From Brevundimonas sp. (GTDB lineage: Bacteria > Pseudomonadota > Alphaproteobacteria > Caulobacterales > Caulobacteraceae): a stretch of 7,628 nucleotides of DNA. Below are positions 1 through 6,060 of this stretch, piece by piece. The stretch is from positions 1 to 7,628 of the forward strand of contig JALAGW010000226.1 in assembly GCA_022712235.1 (NCBI GenBank), given 5' to 3'. Within the stretch, counting starts at the first letter, position 1. The number at the start of each line of letters is the position of its first letter. The position numbers and the translations under genes are program-made. The notes below the pieces were generated by a model, which was not told where the DNA came from, searched no databases, and was given only the letters and a program-made list of their open reading frames with translations.

Positions 1-1427
1 CGCCACCATTCGCCGCTGATCCGCTCGGGCCCTTCGGCGCGCGTCACCTCGTGCAGGACGCGGCGCCAGCGGAACTTCAGCGGATAGCCGTCGGGCACCT
101 CGGCCAGGGTTTCGACCGGCTGGGGCGGGTCGAACATCTGCAGCGGCCGCAAGGGCGGATCGTCGGGATCGAGATCGGGCCAGGGCTTGTCGCCACGATG
201 GGCGGCGGCTGGGACTAGCCGCGCGGCGCGTTCGGGAATGTGCGAGGCGAAGGGTTCGAAGCGCAGCACGGCCTCCGGTCCCAGGCGCGCGGTCAGCCGA
301 TCAATCAGGCGGCTGAAGGCCTCTTCGCCGGGCGTCTCACGCTCCAGCCCTTGCTGGGTCGGCGCCAAAGCCTGGGTCCAGGGCACGGACATCCGCATCT
401 GGTCGAAGCCGAAGCCGGGGTCCAGCGGGGCGGCCAGGGCCGCCATCCGTTCGCGGAACAGCCGCAGGGTCGCAGGGGAGTCACGGGTCGGACGGCCGGT
501 GCGGACGACGATGCGGCGTGTCACGCCGTCCACGCGAAAGAAGCAGGCCGCGAACGCGCGGCCGCCCAGGCCGGTCTGATCCAGCCTGCCCATGGGTTCG
601 CCCAGCAGATCGGACAGGACCCGCTCCACGTCCTCGGGCGCAGAGATCGGCTCGAAGAAGACGCGGTCGATCACGACGGGCGCGGGCGGACGATGCGGGG
701 TGATGCGCATGTCCTCGTCGCCCAGAACCCGCGCCAGCCGGGCCGGAAAATCGGCGCCGAAGCGAGCGGCCAGAGGAGCACGAGGCCGGTCGTCCAGATC
801 GCCCAGCCGCTTCAGGCCCAGGCGACGCAGGGCCTCGTCCTCCTTGTCCGATAACTCCAGGGCGGCGACCGGCAGGCGGCGCGCGGCGGCGCGGTCCTGG
901 TCGGGCGCGAACCGGCCGCCGGGTCCAAAGCGGGCCAGGGCGCGAGCGACCTGTGGCGTGGCGGCCAAGGCGCATCGCGTCTGAAGTCCGGCGCGTTCGG
1001 CCCGCGCCTGAACCGTCCGCATTAGGCCGGTCTCTCCGCCGAACAGGTGGGCGCAGCCGGTCACGTCCAGCATCAGGCCATGGGGCGGGTCCAGCGCGAT
1101 CATGGGGGTGAAGCGGCCGAAATCCTCCAGCACCCGCGCCAAGAGGGCGTCGTCGAGGTCCGGTCGATGGGCGACGACGCGCAGGGCGGGGGTCCGCGCC
1201 CGCGCGTCGGCCAGGGCCAGGCCAGGGGTCAGTCCCGCCTGCGCCGCCGCCGGATCGACGGCCGCCAACCGCAGCGCGCCCTTGATCTTCTCGGCCAGGA
1301 CGACCGGCGGCGCATCCTCAGGCGGCGTGTCGTCCCGCTGCTCCTGACGCCGCAGCCGGTCGCTGGGCAGCCAGGGGAACCAGACCGCCAGATAGCGACG
1401 CGGGCGGACGGAAGGTTCGCTGTTCAC
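1..1427 (-). CDS. imuB: ImuB, inactive Y-family polymerase-like subunit of the SOS mutasome (C-terminus cut by window edge)
   Basis: ImuB is the non-catalytic DinB-like adaptor that, with ImuA and DnaE2, carries out error-prone translesion synthesis after DNA damage. The frame is open for 475 codons from a GTG at 1427 down to base 3 and leaves the window without a stop. About 30 residues are probably missing. The start is supported by GGAG about 8 nt upstream and by the family-like N-terminus RRYLAVWFPWLPSDRLRR. Active Y-family polymerases have an acidic residue in the first strand and a DE pair before the LDVTG-like strand. Here these read LAVWFPWLP and ALDPPHGLMLDVTG, so the catalytic acids are missing, as is usual for ImuB. 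CAHLFGGE follows. Near the end, PLRPLQMFDPPQPVE (about residues 425-439) resembles the conserved ImuB C-terminal motif and contains a possible beta-clamp-binding LQMF. The last visible residues, GPERISGEWW, are typical of the family's C-terminal block. It overlaps imuA by 110 bp and presumably depends on imuA's LexA-controlled promoter. Confidence 0.93.
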   Translation of the reverse strand, partial: MNSEPSVRPRRYLAVWFPWLPSDRLRRQEQRDDTPPEDAPPVVLAEKIKGALRLAAVDPAAAQAGLTPGLALADARARTPALRVVAHRPDLDDALLARVLEDFGRFTPMIALDPPHGLMLDVTGCAHLFGGETGLMRTVQARAERAGLQTRCALAATPQVARALARFGPGGRFAPDQDRAAARRLPVAALELSDKEDEALRRLGLKRLGDLDDRPRAPLAARFGADFPARLARVLGDEDMRITPHRPPAPVVIDRVFFEPISAPEDVERVLSDLLGEPMGRLDQTGLGGRAFAACFFRVDGVTRRIVVRTGRPTRDSPATLRLFRERMAALAAPLDPGFGFDQMRMSVPWTQALAPTQQGLERETPGEEAFSRLIDRLTARLGPEAVLRFEPFASHIPERAARLVPAAAHRGDKPWPDLDPDDPPLRPLQMFDPPQPVETLAEVPDGYPLKFRWRRVLHEVTRAEGPERISGEWW

Positions 1428-2106
1428 GATCCCACTCCATGATCCAGGTTCCGGCCGCCCCGCCGCCGCGCCGCCGCAGCAGGGTCGCCGAAAAAGACGG
1501 CCGCCCCGGCGCCCCGCCTTCCAGAGGTTCCGAAGCGCAGGACGCCACCGACCATCGGGTCTCGGCCGCGCTGGGGCAGGGCAGGGCGCCCGCCCGCGCC
1601 AGGAACAGGGTCGCGCCGCCCGTCTCGGCCGCCAGCGCCAGTCGGCGGCTGGCCGTCAGGCTGAAGGCCTTGGCCTCGCCCCAGGCGCTCAACAGCACGG
1701 CGCCCACAGCGGGACTGCGCAGGGCTTCTTCGCCGACGGCCAACAGGGTCTGCACGTCGCGCGTCCGCACCAGCAGCAGGTCGCGTGGCGACAGGCCCAT
1801 TTCATGCAAGCCCGGACCGTGCGGCCGTCCCGCCTCCTGGGCCATCATCTCATGGACGCCCCAGACGATGGGCCGCCCTACCGCCGCCCGCAGCGCCATA
1901 CCCAGCCCGAAGGCGTTGACTGCCACCGTGTCGGCAGGGGCGGCGGCATAGAGATCATGCAGAACGCCCGTAGCCAGCGGCGCAAAGATATCGTCGCCTC
2001 CCGCGCGCACGCCTGCGCCGACGCGACGACCGCCAGCCCGATCCAGGGCCTCCAGGCGAGTCTTCAGCGTCGCCAGAGCGTCAGGTTGTGAACAAATGTT
2101 CCTCAT
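1318..2106 (-). CDS. imuA: ImuA, SOS-induced mutagenesis protein
   Basis: This is a 262-residue ImuA, a distant RecA-fold protein that is the accessory subunit of the ImuA-ImuB-DnaE2 mutasome. Family-like stretches are IFAPLATGVLHDLYAAAP near residue 40, GRPIVWGVHEMMAQEAGRP, a long segment around GLSPRDLLLVRTRDVQTLL, AFSLTASRRLALAAE, and a basic RPSFSATLLRRRGG near residue 210. I see no clear Walker A motif. The ATG at 2106 is the only reasonable start: an in-frame TGA lies about 12 codons upstream with no other start between, and the next in-frame GTG is at about codon 33. No Shine-Dalgarno sequence precedes it and the codon sits inside the LexA box, so the message may be leaderless. The last 37 or so codons overlap imuB in a different frame. 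Identification relies on recognised sequence style plus the neighbouring imuB and SOS box. Confidence 0.9.
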   Translation of the reverse strand: MRNICSQPDALATLKTRLEALDRAGGRRVGAGVRAGGDDIFAPLATGVLHDLYAAAPADTVAVNAFGLGMALRAAVGRPIVWGVHEMMAQEAGRPHGPGLHEMGLSPRDLLLVRTRDVQTLLAVGEEALRSPAVGAVLLSAWGEAKAFSLTASRRLALAAETGGATLFLARAGALPCPSAAETRWSVASCASEPLEGGAPGRPSFSATLLRRRGGGAAGTWIMEWDREQRTFRPPASLSGGLVPLAAQRPAAASGAAGRHAA

Positions 2107-2112
2107 TTGTTC
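2098..2112. promoter_or_regulatory. LexA (SOS) box, GTTC-N7-GTTC
   Basis: The plus strand reads GTTCCTCATTTGTTC, an exact match to the alphaproteobacterial LexA direct repeat GTTC-N7-GTTC. It covers the imuA start codon (2104-2106) and abuts or overlaps the probable -10 element, so bound LexA would block transcription initiation. A third half-site, GAAC at 2090-2093, lies 4 bp from the GTTC at 2098-2101 and makes GAAC-N4-GTTC, the spacing of Bacillus and mycobacterial LexA sites. Confidence 0.88.
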
Positions 2113-2113
2113 T

Positions 2114-2143
2114 ATATGCGCTCTTGGCCCAGGGGGGTGTCAA
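2114..2143 (-). promoter_or_regulatory. Probable sigma-70-type promoter of imuA-imuB
   Basis: On the minus strand TTGACA (2143-2138) is a perfect -35 hexamer. After an 18-nt spacer comes GCATAT (2119-2114) as a -10; the neighbouring CATATA would give a 19-nt spacer. Initiation 6-8 nt downstream would fall at about 2107-2105, essentially on the A of the imuA ATG. The -35 is strong and the -10 choice is inference. Confidence 0.6.
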
Positions 2144-2186
2144 GCGGAGCGGGATCGGTTGCTTTATAAAATCTTCGCCTGCGTTT

Positions 2187-2708
2187 TCAGTTTCTGTGCA
2201 GGTCCAGCTTCAGTCCGGCGACGATCAGGCAAGCGCTGTCGGCGACGGCGGCGACCCGTTGGTTCAGCCGTCCGGCCTCGTCGCGGAAGCGCCGCCCCAG
2301 GGCGTTGTCGGGCACCAGGGACCAGCCGACCTCATTGCTGACCACCCACAGGCTGGCGGGGCAGGCGGCCAGCGCGGCCGTCAGATTATCGATGGCGGCG
2401 GACAGGTCGTGATCCCCCAGCATCTGATTGCTGAGCCACAGGGTCAGGCAGTCGATGACTGCGACGTCGTCGGCGGTCAGGTCGCGAACGGCGGCAGCTA
2501 GGTCCAGCGGCGCTTCCTGCGTGCGCCAGCTGTCGCCGCGGTCGGCGCGGTGACGGTCGATGCGCTCGCGCATTTCCTCGTCGAAGGCCTCGGCGGTGGC
2601 GATCATCAGGGGCGGGCGGCCCGATACAGACGCCGCTTGCTCGGCCTGTTTCTGAGCGTAGGCGCTCTTGCCCGAGCGGGCGCCGCCGAGGATCAGGGTC
2701 AGGCTCAT
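2187..2708 (-). CDS. cobU: CobU/CobP, bifunctional adenosylcobinamide kinase / adenosylcobinamide-phosphate guanylyltransferase
   Basis: This cytoplasmic enzyme phosphorylates adenosylcobinamide and then transfers GMP from GTP to make adenosyl-GDP-cobinamide, the substrate for cobalamin synthase. It is named CobU in Salmonella and CobP in Pseudomonas denitrificans. The protein has 173 residues, a normal length. The P-loop GGARSGKS is at residues 8-15. ATAEAFDEEMRERIDRH (37-53) is the region that in CobU carries the guanylylated histidine, making H53 the candidate. DCLTLWLSN (86-94) and SNEVGWSLVPDNALGRRFRD (124-143), followed by AGRLNQRVA, are near-invariant family blocks. An ATG at 2753 would add 15 residues unlike the family. 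The ATG at 2708 puts MSLTLILGG at the start as expected and has GGAG 7 nt upstream. It is divergent from btuB, and its own promoter must lie within or beyond DNA that encodes the btuB riboswitch on the other strand. No terminator is evident before imuA. Confidence 0.95.
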   Translation of the reverse strand: MSLTLILGGARSGKSAYAQKQAEQAASVSGRPPLMIATAEAFDEEMRERIDRHRADRGDSWRTQEAPLDLAAAVRDLTADDVAVIDCLTLWLSNQMLGDHDLSAAIDNLTAALAACPASLWVVSNEVGWSLVPDNALGRRFRDEAGRLNQRVAAVADSACLIVAGLKLDLHRN

Positions 2709-2721
2709 GAAACGTCTCCGG

Positions 2722-2750
2722 TTGACCTCTGGGGCGCGCGGTCCTACTGC
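2722..2750 (+). promoter_or_regulatory. Probable promoter of the btuB riboswitch operon
   Basis: TTGACC (2722-2727) matches the -35 consensus in five of six positions. It is followed after 17 nt by TACTGC (2745-2750), within CCTACTGC, which partly fits the Caulobacter-type -10 element. Initiation would be near 2757, just before the riboswitch aptamer begins, and this supports the call. The -10 is weak. The -35 lies only 2 bp from the cobU Shine-Dalgarno complement (2716-2719), so the divergent signals are almost in contact. Confidence 0.5.
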
Positions 2751-2756
2751 CACGGT

Positions 2757-2945
2757 CGCGTCAGGTTCCCCGAAAGGGGATTGAAAGGGAACGGAGTGTG
2801 AAACTCCGGCTGTTCCCGCAACTGTAAGCGGCTAGCCCGCGCGTCATACGCCACTGGCGGTCCGGAAGGCCACGGCCTGAACGACTTCTGGGAAGGCGAC
2901 GCGCACCGGCCTTGATCCGCGAGCCAGGAGACCTGCCTGTCGCCG
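2757..2945 (+). ncRNA. Cobalamin (B12, AdoCbl) riboswitch
   Basis: A cobalamin riboswitch aptamer in the leader of the btuB operon. Visible landmarks, in order, are as follows. A CCCC-GAAA-GGGG hairpin (2768-2779) comes first, then the conserved AAAGGGAA (2784-2791). A CGGAGT/ACTCCG stem (2792-2797 with 2803-2808) follows, then the junction GCTGTTCCCGCAACTGTAAGCGG-type core (2809-2831), whose TTCCC can pair with the earlier GGGAA. CTGGGAAGGCG lies in the 2888-2898 region, and the B12 box AGCCAGGAGACCTGCC is at 2922-2937. CAGGT near 2762-2766 can pair with ACCTG at 2931-2935 to close the element. Ligand binding is expected to shut off btuB and the co-transcribed cobD-btuF-btuC. The outer boundaries are approximate. 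Confidence 0.95.
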
Positions 2946-3086
2946 TCGTTCTCCGCGCGGTCGGGATGTGCCGGGCGGTCGAGGCAACTCGTGTGACGAC
3001 AGTCGTAAACCAGCCGCGTCAGCGGCCGCCTTCGCTCATCCAGGCGACGGGCGGTCCGGCGCGGCGTCGTCATATGGAGAACCGGA
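2946..3086 (+). promoter_or_regulatory. btuB: Candidate riboswitch expression platform and btuB ribosome binding site
   Basis: The leader between aptamer and btuB has no hairpin followed by a U tract, which argues against control by a classical terminator. The btuB Shine-Dalgarno is GGAGA (3076-3080), 6 nt before the ATG. GTTCTCC (2948-2954), just after the B12 box, is perfectly complementary to GGAGAAC (3076-3082). Separately, 2989-3000 can pair with 3066-3077 over 12 bp including three G-U pairs, closing a helix on the Shine-Dalgarno edge. The two pairings exclude each other. Translational control is inferred; neither structure has been folded computationally. Confidence 0.5.
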
Positions 3087-5045
3087 ATGAACCGGACCGC
3101 ATTCGCTACCCTGGCCGCCGCCAGCCTTCTGACCGCCGCGCCCGCCTTCGCCGCCGAAATCACCGATCAACAGGCCGCCGCCCCTGATGTGGCCGGTCGC
3201 GCCGGCGCCACCGCCGTGGCCGACGTCATCGTCACCGCCAACCGCTCGGCCCAACCGATCGAGCGCGTCGGCGCCTCGGTCACCGTCCTGACCCAGGCCG
3301 CCATCGAGGCGCGCCAGACCCCCGCCGTGGCCGAGCTTCTGGCCCAGACGCCGGGCGTCAGCTTCACCCGCAACGGCGGCGTCGGCACGTCCACGGGCGT
3401 CAATATCCGCGGCGCCGAAAGTCAGCACACCGTCGTCCTGATCGACGGGGTCAAGCTGAACGACCCGTCCTCGACGCAGGGCGGCTTCAACTTCGGCAAT
3501 CTGCTGGTCGGCGACACGGCGCGCATCGAGGTGCTGCGCGGCGCCCAGTCGACCCTGTGGGGCAGCCAGGCCATCGGCGGCGTGGTGAACATCGTCACGG
3601 CCGAACCGACCGAGGCCCTGCAAGGTTCGCTCGACGCCGAGGCCGGCGCGCGCGGCACGACCTATTTCCGCGGAGGTATTGGCGGCGCCAATGAGCGCCT
3701 GAGCTGGCGTCTGGCGGCCAGCCGTTATGACACCGACGGCTTCTCGGCCTTCGCCGCCGGCAAGGAAGACGACGGCTACACCAACACAGGCCTGTCGGGC
3801 CGCCTGAACCTGAAGGTGACGGATGCTGTTTCGCTGGATCTGCGCTCGGTCTGGTCCAGAGGCCGCAACGATTTCGACGCCTTCAACGGCGACAGCCGCG
3901 AATACGGCAAGACCCAGGAGCTGGTCGCCTACGCCGGTCTGAACTTCGACCTGCTGGACGGCCGTTTTCGCAACCGCATCGGCTACGCCCACACCGACAC
4001 GGATCGCCGCAACTTCAACCCGGACAACACGGTCCAGACCCTGACCTTCGACGCCGAGGGCCAGAATCGTCGCTGGGAATATCAGGGCGCCTTCGCCTTC
4101 ACCGAGGCGCTGAACGCGACCTTCGGCCTGGAGCACGAGAAGTCGGAGATGAAGACCCGGTCGCCTGGCGATTGGGATCCGAACCCGGCCTTCGGTCGCG
4201 GCGAGGCCGAGCTGAACAGCGCCTATGGCCAGGTTCAGTGGACGGTGCTGGATGGTCTGACCCTGACCGGGGGCCTGCGCTACGACGATCACGCCCAATA
4301 TGGCGATAACCTGCTGGGTCAGGTCGCGGCGGCCTGGGCTCTGAACGACGGCGATACGGTGGTGCGCGCCAGTTGGGGCCAGGGCTTCCGCGCGCCGGGC
4401 CTGTATGAGCTCTACAGCGAGTACGGCAATCTGACGCTGCAGCCGGAAGAGTTCGACAGCTGGGAAGTCGGCGTCGAACAGCGCCTGTTCGACCGCGCCG
4501 TCGTCTCGGCGACCTACTTCAACCGTCAGGCGGACAACGAGATCCGCTACAACGGCTGCTCGACACCCTCGACCGATCCGCTGTGCACCGTCAACGGCGT
4601 GGGCCGCTGGGGCTATTACCGCAACGTCCAGAAGACCGAGGCGCAAGGTGTCGAACTGGTCGGCCGCGTGGACGTGACGGAGCGCCTGAACGTCAGCGCC
4701 AACTACACCTGGACCGATGCCAAGAGCGCCTCGGGCGCCACGGACGGCAAGCGTCTGACGCGCCGTCCCGAGCACATGGCCAATCTGGCCGCCGACTACG
4801 ACTGGGCCTTTGGTCTGAAGACCGGCCTGGCGGTGCGTTATGTGGGCGAGACGTTCAACAACGACGCCAACACGGTCGTCGTGGGCGAATACACCCTGGT
4901 CGATATCCGCGCCTCCTATCCGATCAATGACAACCTTGAAGTCTATGGTCGGATCGAGAACGCCTTCGACGAGGATTATCAGACGGTCCTGAACTACGGC
5001 GCGCCGGGCCAGGGCGTGTTCGGCGGCGTTCGCGTCCGGTTCTGA
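3087..5045 (+). CDS. btuB: BtuB, TonB-dependent outer-membrane vitamin B12/corrinoid receptor
   Basis: A 652-residue TonB-dependent transporter that carries cobalamin or related corrinoids across the outer membrane using TonB-ExbBD energy. Residues 1-22 form a signal peptide (hydrophobic core, cleavage likely at AFA|AE). The TonB box DVIVTAN is at 46-52. The plug domain spans about 55-175 and includes VLIDGVKLNDPS (117-128) and RIEVLRGAQSTLWG (146-159), followed by a GGVVNIVT end. The barrel fills the rest, with the signature GFRAPGLYELYSEYGN (433-448) followed by LQPEEFDSWEVG, and a terminal VRF suited to BAM recognition. Cys491 and Cys500 could form a loop disulfide. The start has GGAGA 6 nt upstream and gives a complete signal peptide. 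Substrate assignment rests on the upstream cobalamin riboswitch and the downstream corrinoid genes; from sequence alone a related siderophore or heme receptor would be possible. It is first in the operon, with cobD starting 4 bp after its stop. Confidence 0.94.
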   Translation: MNRTAFATLAAASLLTAAPAFAAEITDQQAAAPDVAGRAGATAVADVIVTANRSAQPIERVGASVTVLTQAAIEARQTPAVAELLAQTPGVSFTRNGGVGTSTGVNIRGAESQHTVVLIDGVKLNDPSSTQGGFNFGNLLVGDTARIEVLRGAQSTLWGSQAIGGVVNIVTAEPTEALQGSLDAEAGARGTTYFRGGIGGANERLSWRLAASRYDTDGFSAFAAGKEDDGYTNTGLSGRLNLKVTDAVSLDLRSVWSRGRNDFDAFNGDSREYGKTQELVAYAGLNFDLLDGRFRNRIGYAHTDTDRRNFNPDNTVQTLTFDAEGQNRRWEYQGAFAFTEALNATFGLEHEKSEMKTRSPGDWDPNPAFGRGEAELNSAYGQVQWTVLDGLTLTGGLRYDDHAQYGDNLLGQVAAAWALNDGDTVVRASWGQGFRAPGLYELYSEYGNLTLQPEEFDSWEVGVEQRLFDRAVVSATYFNRQADNEIRYNGCSTPSTDPLCTVNGVGRWGYYRNVQKTEAQGVELVGRVDVTERLNVSANYTWTDAKSASGATDGKRLTRRPEHMANLAADYDWAFGLKTGLAVRYVGETFNNDANTVVVGEYTLVDIRASYPINDNLEVYGRIENAFDEDYQTVLNYGAPGQGVFGGVRVRF

Positions 5046-5049
5046 TGCG

Positions 5050-6060
5050 ATGAAGAACGCCGCGTTCCTGACGACGGCGACCCGGCACGGCGGCGGCCTG
5101 ATGACGGCCGCCGCCGCCTATCCCGACGCGCCGCAGCCCTGGATGGACCTGTCCACGGGGATCAATCCCGAACCGTGGCGGGGACCGCGCGCGTCGGAGG
5201 AGGCGCTGAACCGCCTGCCCGATCCCGCCGCCCTGGCGGCGCTGGAGGCGGTCGCTGCGGCCGCCTTCGGCGCTTCGTTTGAGCGGACGGCGGCGGTTGC
5301 GGGGGCTGAGGCGGCGATCCGTCTGCTACCCCTGCTGCTGGGCGTGCGGGCGGTTGAGGGCGTCGGCCCGACCTACGGCGCCCACGCCGAGGCCTGGCGG
5401 GCGGCGGGCGTGGCGACGCGCCTGATCGCGGCGGATCAGGCGGCGGCCTCGCAGGCGGGCGTGCTGGTCATCGTCAATCCGAACAATCCCGACGGCCGCC
5501 TGACCCGACGCGCCAATCTAATCGCCATGGCGCGGGCGCGCTCCAAGGCCGGGCGCTGGCTGGTGGCGGACGAGTCCTTCATCGAGTGCGCGGCTGGCGA
5601 CAGCGTGTCGGACCTGGCCGAGCCGGGGCTGATCGTCCTGCGCTCCTTCGGTAAGTTCTATGGTCTGGCCGGTGTGCGGCTGGGCTTCATGCTGGCCGCA
5701 CCCGAGCTGATCCGGCGTCTGCGCGCGCTTCAGGGCGATTGGCCGGTCAGCGCCGACGCCCTGATGTTGGGACGCGGCGCCTACGCCGACGAGGCCTGGC
5801 GGCGCCGGACCGAGGCGGCCCTGGCCGAGCGGGCCGACCGGCTGGACGACCTGCTGGCGCGGGCGGGGTTCCAGATCATCGGCGGGACCAGCCTGTTCCG
5901 CATGACGCGCACGCCCCACGCCGCGCGCTGGTTCCAGCATCTGTGCCGCGCGGGCATCCTGACCCGACCGTTCGACCACACGCCCAACGCCTTGCGCTTC
6001 GGCGTGCCGGCCCAGCGCGACTTCCCCCGACTGCAACGCGCGCTGGAGACCTTCGGATGA
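5050..6060 (+). CDS. cobD: CobD/CobC, L-threonine-O-3-phosphate decarboxylase (PLP enzyme)
   Basis: This cytoplasmic PLP enzyme of aminotransferase fold type I decarboxylates threonine phosphate to (R)-1-amino-2-propanol phosphate, the linker in the nucleotide loop of cobalamin. It is CobD in Salmonella and CobC in Pseudomonas denitrificans. The protein has 336 residues, normal for the family. RHGGGL (12-17) and DLSTGINP (33-40) are typical of the N-terminus. NPNNPDG (143-149) is the PLP-pocket motif, D174 in ADESFIE should contact the pyridine nitrogen, and K202 in SFGKFYGLAGVRLGF is the Schiff-base lysine. R316 in LRFGVP is the likely carboxylate-binding arginine. The start at 5050 keeps the conserved HGG; the next Met (5101) would remove it. 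No Shine-Dalgarno is visible and btuB ends 4 bp upstream, so translation is probably coupled. A HisC-like aminotransferase is the alternative, made unlikely by the context and the HGG/STGINP motifs. Confidence 0.92.
   Translation: MKNAAFLTTATRHGGGLMTAAAAYPDAPQPWMDLSTGINPEPWRGPRASEEALNRLPDPAALAALEAVAAAAFGASFERTAAVAGAEAAIRLLPLLLGVRAVEGVGPTYGAHAEAWRAAGVATRLIAADQAAASQAGVLVIVNPNNPDGRLTRRANLIAMARARSKAGRWLVADESFIECAAGDSVSDLAEPGLIVLRSFGKFYGLAGVRLGFMLAAPELIRRLRALQGDWPVSADALMLGRGAYADEAWRRRTEAALAERADRLDDLLARAGFQIIGGTSLFRMTRTPHAARWFQHLCRAGILTRPFDHTPNALRFGVPAQRDFPRLQRALETFG

Noticed and set aside
187..1442. Several open frames of 80-200 codons on the plus strand and in other minus frames across imuB
   Set aside because: The ImuB frame is continuous from 1427 to the left edge with family motifs throughout. 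The others are Arg/Pro/Gly-rich shadows.
2157..2186. AAAA...TTTT symmetry just after the cobU stop as a terminator
   Set aside because: The possible stem is only a few A-T pairs around an unpaired centre, without a GC stem or U tract on the correct side.
2709..2753. A longer cobU start at 2753
   Set aside because: The extra 15 residues precede the normal family N-terminus, run into the btuB promoter and lack the GGAG that precedes the ATG at 2708.
2744..3187. Open frames on both strands across the riboswitch leader (2744-3163 minus, 2912-3187 plus)
   Set aside because: They cover the conserved riboswitch and the btuB start, and their translations are Arg-rich with no domain. The conserved RNA explains this sequence.
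3036..4775. A 579-codon open frame on the minus strand opposite btuB
   Set aside because: It is a by-product of GC-rich codon use in btuB. Its translation is low-complexity Ala/Gly/Val/Arg with no recognisable domain, while the plus strand encodes a complete, motif-bearing receptor.
5739..6056. Upstream extension of the btuF frame to an ATG at 5739
   Set aside because: It lies entirely within cobD in another frame, and the translation is an Arg/Pro/Ala-rich shadow. The ATG at 6057 gives the expected signal peptide and an ATGA junction.
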